Origin: Aquificota bacterium
GTDB lineage: Bacteria > Aquificota > Aquificia > Aquificales > QOAS01
Direction of reading: 5' to 3'
Length of the DNA: 10,619 nucleotides
Assembly (NCBI GenBank): GCA_026987085.1
Contig: JALSNH010000147.1
Coordinates: 1-10,619 of the forward strand
The position numbers and the translations under genes are program-made. The notes under the pieces are model-generated. The model made no database searches, had not been told where the DNA came from, and worked only from the letters and a program-made list of their open reading frames with translations. How positions within the stretch are numbered: the first letter of the stretch is position 1; every line of letters starts with the position of its first letter. Shown here piece after piece: positions 5,415-10,619 of the stretch.

Positions 5415-6408
5415 GGTCTTTGGATTTTAACCAGGGCATCATTTCGCGGAGTTTTTTTCCTACTTCCTCTATAGGGTGGTTAGCATCCCTTTCGAGTAGG
5501 GCGTTGTAAACGGGTCTGTTGGCAACATTTTCGAGAATCCACTCCCTGGCGAATTCTCCCCTTTGAATCTCTTCGAGTATTTTCTTGTGAACAGGCTTGA
5601 CCGCTTCGTAAATTCTATCGCCTCTGGTTACATCACCGTATTTTGCGGTATCGGAAATTGAGTAGCGCATGCCCGCTATACCGTGGGCGTAGATAAGGTC
5701 AACTATCAGTTTTAGCTCGTGGAGGCATTCAAAGTAGGCAACTTCCGGTTGGTAGCCGGCCTCAACCAAGGTTTCAAAACCGGACTTAATTAGGGCGGTA
5801 ACGCCACCGCAGAGAACCGCTTGCTCTCCAAAGAGGTCGGTTTCGGTCTCCTCTTTAAAGGTGGTTTCTATAACACCGGCACGGGTGGCACCTATACCTT
5901 TTGCGTAGGCGAGGGCAATGTTTAATGCATTACCGGTGTAGTCTTGGTAAACGGCCACAAGTGCGGGAACTCCTTTTCCTTCCTCATACATCCACCTTAC
6001 GAGGTGGCCGGGTCCTTTGGGGGCTACCATAAATACATCTACCGTTTCGGGAGGAACTATCTGCTTGAAGTGAATGTTAAAACCGTGGGCAAATGCTAAG
6101 GCCTGACCTTCCCTTAGGTTGGGCTCAACTTCATTTTTGTAGATTTGAGGTTGAACGGTATCGGGTGCAAGAAACATAATAACGTCCGCTTTTTTGGTAG
6201 CTTCAGCGGGAGTTAAAACTTCGAAACCGTCGGCTTTGGCTTTTTCCGCGGAGCGGGAGCTAGGTCTTAGAGCAATAATTACATTAATTCCGCTATCGCG
6301 GAGGTTGAGCGCGTGGGCGTGTCCTTGGGAACCGTAGCCGATTATAGCAACGGTTTTATCTTTTAAATATTCGAGGCTTGCATCGTTGTCGTAGTAGATT
6401 TTTGCCAT
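5407..6408 (-). CDS. ilvC: ketol-acid reductoisomerase, class I
   Basis: Isomerises and reduces acetolactate or acetohydroxybutyrate in valine, leucine and isoleucine synthesis. The 333-residue length marks the short class I form. The N-terminal Rossmann domain has GYGSQGHAHALNLRDSG (24-40). The cofactor-selecting loop is RPSSRSA (48-54); its Arg and Ser residues suggest NADPH use, as in most members. His108 (AHGFN) is the conserved active-site histidine. Mg ligands Asp191 and Glu195 (ETDLFGEQ) and Glu227 and Glu231 (ECLHELKLI) are present, with Ser251 in RYSIS. ATG 6406-6408 gives the typical MAKIYYD start, without a Shine-Dalgarno. The usual partners ilvB, ilvN and ilvD are not adjacent. 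leuA of the same amino acid family lies 1.2 kb away on the other strand. Confidence 0.98.
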   Translation of the reverse strand: MAKIYYDNDASLEYLKDKTVAIIGYGSQGHAHALNLRDSGINVIIALRPSSRSAEKAKADGFEVLTPAEATKKADVIMFLAPDTVQPQIYKNEVEPNLREGQALAFAHGFNIHFKQIVPPETVDVFMVAPKGPGHLVRWMYEEGKGVPALVAVYQDYTGNALNIALAYAKGIGATRAGVIETTFKEETETDLFGEQAVLCGGVTALIKSGFETLVEAGYQPEVAYFECLHELKLIVDLIYAHGIAGMRYSISDTAKYGDVTRGDRIYEAVKPVHKKILEEIQRGEFAREWILENVANRPVYNALLERDANHPIEEVGKKLREMMPWLKSKDLK

Positions 6409-6414
6409 ATATGC

Positions 6415-6432
6415 AGATTTTAAAGAAAATCT
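6415..6432. promoter_or_regulatory. 18-base dyad between divergent ilvC and GCS2 genes
   Basis: AGATTTT-AAAG-AAAATCT has perfect 7-base arms and fills more than half of the 32 bases between the two start codons. It overlaps -10-like hexamers for both genes: TAAAAT on the minus strand (6422-6417) for ilvC, and TCTAAT (6430-6435) on the plus strand for GCS2. The position suits one operator controlling both promoters. AT-rich palindromes also arise by chance. Confidence 0.4.
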
Positions 6433-6440
6433 AATTGGGA

Positions 6441-7523
6441 ATGGTAAATCTCAAGTGGAAAAGTTCCAAACCGTTAACGGTTGGTGTGGAATGGGAATTC
6501 CAAATCCTCGATAGGGAAAATTTAGAACCCAAAGACCTTTTTGAGGAAATTGTAAATGATATTCCTAAGGTGTTCCTCCCGATGGTTCATAAGGAGATAT
6601 ACCAATCGATGTTGGAAATTGTTACCCCTCCCTTTGAAGAGGATAGTGAAATTAAGAAACTTTTAAAGGAAATACTATCCACCTTTTCCACCTCGGCGGT
6701 TAAGAGAAACTATCACCTGGTAGGGTTGGGAAGTCTCTTTCTTCCCTCGGAGAAAGGAACTAAGATAAATATCGATAATAGGTATAAGTTCTTTGCGGAA
6801 CAGTTTCAGGAACTTTTGAGGGATTTTTACATTTATGGAATACACATTCATATCGGATTTCCAAACGAAGAGTGGGCCCTTAGAGCTTTCAATAACTTTG
6901 TAAAGTTCGCTCCAATCTTTTTAGCCCTTTCGGCTAACTCGATCTTCTATCGAGGTAAAAATACAGGTATCCACTCCTACAGAATGGTAGTTTTCGAAAA
7001 ACTTCCTAAGGCGGAAATTCCAAGACAGTTTAAAACCTACCGAGAGTATTCGGAAATTCTAGAGCACCTTTTTAAGGCGGATATTATCGAACAGATTAAA
7101 GACCTATGGTGGCACGTTCGTTTAAGACCCGACCTCGGAACGGTTGAATTTAGGGTTATGGACTCCTTTTGGGATTTAGAAAGACTTTTAACCATAGTGA
7201 GGTTTTTAAAATCGATAGCCCTCTATTCGGAAAGGTATCAAGAAATACCTTTACCGGTTGAATTTTTAAAACAGAACTGGTGGTGGGCAAAAAGGTATTC
7301 TCTAGACGCGGACTTTATAGACAATGAAGGTAGAAAATCCCTTAAACAGGTAGCCTACGATTTGATTTACAAACTGGAGCATTTGGGAATTTTTAAAGAA
7401 TTAAACTACCGCAAAGAGGAATTTCTAAAACTTTTAAGGAAACCCTCATTAGCAAAGGATATAGAACTTAAATCCCGTTCGTTGGGATTAAAGAGGGTGG
7501 TTAAACTTGCAGCTGTAGTTTAG
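6441..7523 (+). CDS. GCS2/YbdK-type carboxylate-amine ligase (glutamate-cysteine ligase family 2)
   Basis: An ATP-dependent ligase of the GCS2 family, which joins the gamma-carboxyl of glutamate to an amine such as cysteine. It is 360 residues (E. coli YbdK has 372). Visible motifs in order: GVEWEFQ (15-21), the LEIVTPP strand near 59, IHIHIGFPNEEWALRAF near 136-152, the SANSIFYRGKNTGIHSYR core, and WWHVRLRPDLGTVEFRVMD, which closes the active-site funnel. The fold assignment is firm, but the substrate is not. No glutathione synthetase (gshB) is nearby, so glutathione or gamma-glutamylcysteine synthesis is only one option. ATG 6441 is chosen over TTG 6435, which adds only two residues. Neither has a good ribosome site, and TCTAAT ends five bases before the ATG, which suggests a leaderless mRNA. 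The next gene, leuA, starts 88 bases further on with its own signals. Confidence 0.9.
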   Translation: MVNLKWKSSKPLTVGVEWEFQILDRENLEPKDLFEEIVNDIPKVFLPMVHKEIYQSMLEIVTPPFEEDSEIKKLLKEILSTFSTSAVKRNYHLVGLGSLFLPSEKGTKINIDNRYKFFAEQFQELLRDFYIYGIHIHIGFPNEEWALRAFNNFVKFAPIFLALSANSIFYRGKNTGIHSYRMVVFEKLPKAEIPRQFKTYREYSEILEHLFKADIIEQIKDLWWHVRLRPDLGTVEFRVMDSFWDLERLLTIVRFLKSIALYSERYQEIPLPVEFLKQNWWWAKRYSLDADFIDNEGRKSLKQVAYDLIYKLEHLGIFKELNYRKEEFLKLLRKPSLAKDIELKSRSLGLKRVVKLAAVV

Positions 7524-7526
7524 CTT

Positions 7527-7543
7527 TTGCAAATTATTTGCAA
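7527..7543. promoter_or_regulatory. 17-base dyad upstream of leuA
   Basis: TTGCAAA-TTA-TTTGCAA has perfect 7-base arms and lies just after the GCS2 stop. Its centre is about 50 bases before the transcription start implied by TATACT at 7576-7581, a usual place for an activator. A second, imperfect stem with one wobble pair (AACTTCC-TAA-GGGAGTT, 7542-7558) follows directly. A leucine- or nitrogen-responsive regulator is conceivable but not shown. Confidence 0.35.
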
Positions 7544-7575
7544 CTTCCTAAGGGAGTTCATAGAAGGGCTAAATC

Positions 7576-7581
7576 TATACT
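7576..7581 (+). promoter_or_regulatory. -10-like hexamer for leuA
   Basis: TATACT matches TATAAT at five of six positions and ends 30 bases before ATG 7612. No recognisable -35 is found 16-18 bases upstream, which would fit an activator-dependent promoter. The leader from it would be about 24 bases and include the ribosome site. Confidence 0.4.
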
Positions 7582-7596
7582 TTTAAGTTAAGCTAC

Positions 7597-7602
7597 AAGG
7601 AG
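7597..7602 (+). promoter_or_regulatory. ribosome binding site of leuA
   Basis: AAGGAG lies nine bases before ATG 7612, a canonical Shine-Dalgarno. It contrasts with the lack of one at ilvC, fmt and the GCS2 gene. Confidence 0.75.
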
Positions 7603-7611
7603 AATTTACCG

Positions 7612-9174
7612 ATGGGAGAGAAAGTTTATATTTTCGATACCACTTTAAGGGACGGAGAGCAGGCTCCCGGCTTTTCTATGACCACAAGCGAAAAGTTGCA
7701 GATGGCCCAGCAGCTCGCCCGTCTCAATGTTGACATAATAGAGGCCGGTTTTGCCGCCGCTTCAAAGGGCGACTGGGAGGCTATAAATCTAATAGCCAAA
7801 GAGGTTAAAGGTCCCGTAATTTGCTCCTTGGCAAGGGCTTTAGAGAAAGATATAGAGGCTGCGGCTACCGCCCTCGAGCCGGCGGAAAGAAAGCGTATCC
7901 ACACCTTCATAGCTACCTCTCCGCTCCATATGAAATACAAACTAAAAATGGAACCCGAAGAGGTTTTGGAGAGGGCCGTTAAAGCAGTTAAATTTGCCCG
8001 AAACTTTACCGACGATGTTGAGTTCTCCTGCGAGGATGCCACCCGTAGCGATAGGGAATTTCTCTACAAAATTATCGAGGAGGTAATAAAGGCGGGCGCT
8101 ACCGTTATAAATATTCCCGATACGGTCGGCTACGCGATTCCCGATGAGTTCTACGACCTAATAAAGTCGATAAAAGAGAATGTTCCCAATATCGATAAGG
8201 CGATAATTTCCGTTCACTGCCACGACGACCTCGGCTTGGCTACAGCAAACTCCTTGATGGCTGTTTTGGCCGGTGCAAGGCAGGTCGAATGCACCATTAA
8301 CGGCATAGGTGAAAGGGCCGGAAACGCCGCCCTCGAAGAGGTCGTTATGGCTCTGAAGGTGAGAAAGGACCACTTTAAGGGTCTCTATACGGAAGTGAAT
8401 ACACCCGAACTTTATAAAACTTCAAGGCTCCTATGCAGGATTACGGGAACCTTCGTTCAACCCAACAAGGCTATAGTGGGAGATAACGCCTTCGCCCACG
8501 AAAGCGGTATTCACCAACACGGTGTTTTGGCAAAAAGGGAAACCTACGAGATTATGAAACCGGAGGATGTCGGTTTTCCGAAATCTAAAATCGTTTTGGG
8601 TAAACACTCCGGTAGGCACGCGCTAAAGGCAAAACTGCAAGAGCTCGGCTACGAGGTTGACGAGGAAACCTTAAACAAGCTCTTTGAGAAATTCAAAGCT
8701 TTGGCGGACCAGAAAAAGGAAATTTACGAAGAGGACCTCGAAGCGTTGATTTACGAACACTTTAGAACCGGCGTAGGTGAGGATTATTTAAAACTTGAAC
8801 ACCTGCAGGTCCAAACCGGAAATAATATCCTACCGACGGCCACCGTAAAGGTCACCTTTAAAGGTGAAGAAAAAACCGCAACCGAAACGGGAAACGGTCC
8901 CGTGGATGCTGCTATTAGGGCTATTCAAAAGGCTACCGGTATTTACCCGAAATTTGTCGACTACTCGATAAAGGCCCTAACGCCCAATACCGACGCCCAA
9001 GCGGAGGCGAGGGTTGTTATTGAGCTCGACGGCATAAAGGCGAGCGGAAGGGCCAGCGATATAGATATAGTAAAAGCTAGCGTAAAGGCCTACGTTGACG
9101 CTTTAAATAGATTGCTTGCGCGTAGGGAGTATTTAAGGGCTAAACAGAACCTCAGAGAGGAGGGAACCGTTTAA
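7612..9174 (+). CDS. leuA: 2-isopropylmalate synthase
   Basis: Condenses acetyl-CoA with 2-ketoisovalerate, the first committed step of leucine synthesis. The 520-residue length is normal for bacterial LeuA. The catalytic TIM barrel (about 1-275) starts with FDTTLRDGEQAPG (8-20). Metal ligands are Asp9, His202 and His204 (VHCHDDLG), and Asn238 in GERAGNAALEE. FAHESGIHQHG marks the next subdomain. The C-terminal regulatory dimer domain (about 395-515) is complete, with LPTATVKVTF and ASGRASDIDIVKASVKAYV, so feedback inhibition by leucine is expected from the family. This domain and the length favour LeuA over homocitrate synthase. Citramalate synthase is a less likely alternative. ATG 7612 follows AAGGAG. 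No leuB, leuC or leuD is adjacent, so the leucine genes are scattered. It converges on trkH with 51 bases between stops. Confidence 0.96.
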   Translation: MGEKVYIFDTTLRDGEQAPGFSMTTSEKLQMAQQLARLNVDIIEAGFAAASKGDWEAINLIAKEVKGPVICSLARALEKDIEAAATALEPAERKRIHTFIATSPLHMKYKLKMEPEEVLERAVKAVKFARNFTDDVEFSCEDATRSDREFLYKIIEEVIKAGATVINIPDTVGYAIPDEFYDLIKSIKENVPNIDKAIISVHCHDDLGLATANSLMAVLAGARQVECTINGIGERAGNAALEEVVMALKVRKDHFKGLYTEVNTPELYKTSRLLCRITGTFVQPNKAIVGDNAFAHESGIHQHGVLAKRETYEIMKPEDVGFPKSKIVLGKHSGRHALKAKLQELGYEVDEETLNKLFEKFKALADQKKEIYEEDLEALIYEHFRTGVGEDYLKLEHLQVQTGNNILPTATVKVTFKGEEKTATETGNGPVDAAIRAIQKATGIYPKFVDYSIKALTPNTDAQAEARVVIELDGIKASGRASDIDIVKASVKAYVDALNRLLARREYLRAKQNLREEGTV

Positions 9175-9194
9175 AATTTCCATTTTTTGATCTA

Positions 9195-9214
9195 TTTCTG
9201 TTTCTCAACAGAAA
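9195..9214. terminator. possible bidirectional hairpin between leuA and trkH
   Basis: TTTCTGTT-TCTC-AACAGAAA has perfect 8-base arms and lies between the convergent stops at 9174 and 9226. It is AT-rich, and neither strand has a proper T-run after the stem. A T-run (9183-9188) precedes it on the plus strand. Position argues for a shared 3' end signal; the sequence argues only weakly for intrinsic termination. Confidence 0.4.
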
Positions 9215-9225
9215 AAGGCAAAGGC

Positions 9226-10619
9226 TTAAAACAAGAGTAAATAAATAACACCCAAAAAGGGAAGAACCTCAAGCCTTCCCATTATCATCTCCACCGAAAG
9301 TAAGAGTTTCTGCCAATCGCTAAAAATGTTGAAGTTGTTCATCGGTCCCACCTTAGCCAACCCGGGACCAAAAGAGGTTAAACAGGCTATAGATGCACTA
9401 AAGGAGGTTATTAAATCATGTCCTCCCAAAGTTAGTAGGATTCCAAAAATAACTCCCGTAAGGGTATAGATGAATCCAAAAGCCAAAACCCCGTAGAGGA
9501 GATTTATATCCACAACCTTCCCGTTTATGGAAACTCTTACAACCAACCTCGGATGGACGGTTTTCTTAATTTCCGCCAAGGAAGACTTTAAAAGCAAAAC
9601 AAAACGGAACTGCTTTATACCACCTGCAGTTGAACCAGAGGAACCACCTATTAAAGTTATCCCCAATATTAGGGCGGCAACAAAGGGTGGATAAAGACTA
9701 AAATCGTCGGAAGCAAAACCGGTAGTTGTAGCCGCGCTGACCATTTGAAAGAGGGCAAAACGGAAATCCTCCCAAAGGGAAGGGTAGTAATGGTTAAAGT
9801 AAAGAACAGCGGTTCCTAAAAGTGTTGAAACAACAACAACCCAAAAGAGGGAAACTGTTTCAAAGTAGGTAAAGACCTTTAAAGGATTCCTTTCCTTAAA
9901 AGCCCTATAGTAGACAACCATATTTAAGGAACCGAGGAACATAAAAAGGGCTATAACAAACTCAACAGCAGCAGAGTGGAACTCTTTAATACTTTCATTT
10001 TTGGTGGAAAAACCGCCGGTTGATACGGTGGTAAAGGCGTGGTTTACCGCTTGATACCAACTGAGCCCTACCAATTTAAGCAAAACAATTTCTGCAACTG
10101 TTAAAAGGGAGTAGACGATAAGCACTCCCCGGACCATTTTTAAGATGTCGGGCGAAAGTCTCTCCTCCACTATTTTGGAGGCTTCAAATCTAAGTAGATG
10201 GTAGGAAGATCTTAAAAAGGGAAGTATCGAAAAAGAAAAGACTATAAAGCCCAAACCGCCGAGCCATTGGGTAAAGGAACGCCAAAGGAGAACGGAAGGT
10301 TTTAAAGCCTCTATGTTGTTCAAAATGGTTGCCCCCGTGGTGGTAAAACCGGATACCGATTCAAAGTAGGCGTTAATAGGGTCCTTTATATGGGCCCCTA
10401 AAATGTAAACCGAGGCAACCACCGCCGGGAATAGAAACCAAACCAAAACCACCGAAAGGAGTGCCTCCTTAAGGGAGGGTTCCTTTAAAGGGATTTTTAA
10501 GGTGGGTAAGAATAGAACAAATACCGTTAAAAAGGGAATTAAGAAGTCTTTCCAGGCTCCATCACCGATATATAAGGAGTAAATCAACGGCAAAAGTAGG
10601 GAAGTGGAAAGAATTACCA
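9226..10619 (-). CDS. TrkH-type potassium uptake protein, N-terminus cut by window edge
   Basis: Membrane subunit of a Trk/Ktr potassium uptake system. Four pore-loop repeats are visible in order: SGFTTTGAT, FTTVSTGGFST, SAATTTGFAS and LTSFGPGLAK, each with the filter glycine, which is diagnostic of the TrkH/KtrB/HKT family. Many hydrophobic helices fill the rest, and the charged R(L/F)EASKIVEE-type loop follows the first repeat. The reading frame stays open to the right edge. The eight residues upstream of the TTG at 10591-10593 (VILSTSLL) continue the hydrophobic first helix, so that TTG is an internal Leu and the true start lies outside. The end is TAA at 9226-9228. Family members need a cytoplasmic RCK partner (TrkA or KtrA), which is not in the window. 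TrkH is a better name than KtrB because of the glycine-rich TTTG and TGG filters, but the subfamily is not certain. Confidence 0.93.
   Translation of the reverse strand, partial: VILSTSLLLPLIYSLYIGDGAWKDFLIPFLTVFVLFLPTLKIPLKEPSLKEALLSVVLVWFLFPAVVASVYILGAHIKDPINAYFESVSGFTTTGATILNNIEALKPSVLLWRSFTQWLGGLGFIVFSFSILPFLRSSYHLLRFEASKIVEERLSPDILKMVRGVLIVYSLLTVAEIVLLKLVGLSWYQAVNHAFTTVSTGGFSTKNESIKEFHSAAVEFVIALFMFLGSLNMVVYYRAFKERNPLKVFTYFETVSLFWVVVVSTLLGTAVLYFNHYYPSLWEDFRFALFQMVSAATTTGFASDDFSLYPPFVAALILGITLIGGSSGSTAGGIKQFRFVLLLKSSLAEIKKTVHPRLVVRVSINGKVVDINLLYGVLAFGFIYTLTGVIFGILLTLGGHDLITSFSASIACLTSFGPGLAKVGPMNNFNIFSDWQKLLLSVEMIMGRLEVLPFLGVIYLLLF

Noticed and set aside
6435..6437. TTG as the start of the GCS2 ligase
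   Set aside because: An ATG lies two codons later. The TTG has no ribosome site and adds nothing conserved.
7542..7558. Hairpin AACTTCC-TAA-GGGAGTT as an intrinsic terminator of the GCS2 gene
   Set aside because: One wobble pair, three-base loop and no T-run after it; the following bases are purine-rich.
7524..7611. T-box or leucine attenuator in front of leuA
   Set aside because: No T-box-like conserved sequence, no Leu-rich leader peptide and no terminator with a T-run in the 88 bases.
7626..8619. Minus-strand frames across leuA (7626-8042, 8158-8373, 8431-8619)
   Set aside because: Antisense to the conserved LeuA barrel, without motifs or ribosome sites.
10591..10593. TTG as the start of the TrkH-type protein
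   Set aside because: The frame stays open to the window edge with hydrophobic residues continuing the first helix, so it is an internal Leu codon.
1..10619. CRISPR array, tRNA or rRNA gene, insertion sequence, toxin-antitoxin or defence genes
   Set aside because: No regularly spaced repeats, tRNA-like cloverleaf sequence, transposase or defence motifs were seen; nearly all bases are taken by housekeeping genes.

Overview
The window reads as ordinary, very compact core genome from a thermophilic, Gram-negative-type bacterium. The proteins are rich in Lys, Glu, Arg and Ile. Arginine is often AGG or AGA, and genes overlap or lie a few bases apart. Genes of unrelated pathways are interleaved: purF, ilvC, leuA, fmt and secF are each cut off from their usual partners. 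A WaaE-type glycosyltransferase implies a lipopolysaccharide-bearing envelope. Together this suggests Aquificota, perhaps Desulfurobacteriaceae, but that is inference from protein style and gene scatter, and no rRNA or marker gene was compared.

Layout. (1) Bases 1-66 are the 3' end of an unidentified plus-strand gene. (2) A minus-strand set runs from 2984 down to 123: an unrecognised 235-aa protein, a family 2 glycosyltransferase and amidophosphoribosyltransferase (purF), with gaps of 6 and 9 bases, so probably one transcript. (3) An AT-rich intergenic stretch (2985-3181) contains a possible 15-codon leader ORF and several inverted repeats. (4) A single Roadblock/LC7-domain protein starts at GTG 3182. 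It converges on, and overlaps by 14 bases, a solitary secF on the minus strand. (5) secF is divergent from fmt, with only 15 bases between the preferred start codons. (6) fmt converges on ilvC with an 8-base overlap. (7) ilvC is divergent from a GCS2/YbdK-type carboxylate-amine ligase across a 32-base spacer that is mostly a perfect dyad. (8) leuA follows on the plus strand with its own leader, and it converges on a TrkH-type potassium transporter that runs off the right edge.

Functional themes. ilvC and leuA belong to branched-chain amino acid synthesis, and each has a dyad upstream, but the two dyads do not share a sequence. purF is the first committed step of purine synthesis. fmt formylates initiator tRNA. 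secF helps drive protein export and needs a SecD encoded elsewhere. TrkH imports potassium and normally needs a TrkA-type regulator, also not in the window. No RNA gene, mobile element, CRISPR array or defence system was seen.

The parts most worth a second look are non-coding or unassigned: the leader ORF and overlapping hairpins at 3026-3141, the dyads upstream of ilvC/GCS2 and leuA, -10-like hexamers placed for leaderless or nearly leaderless mRNAs, and the unrecognised 235-aa protein, which may have a degenerate sugar-isomerase (SIS) fold.
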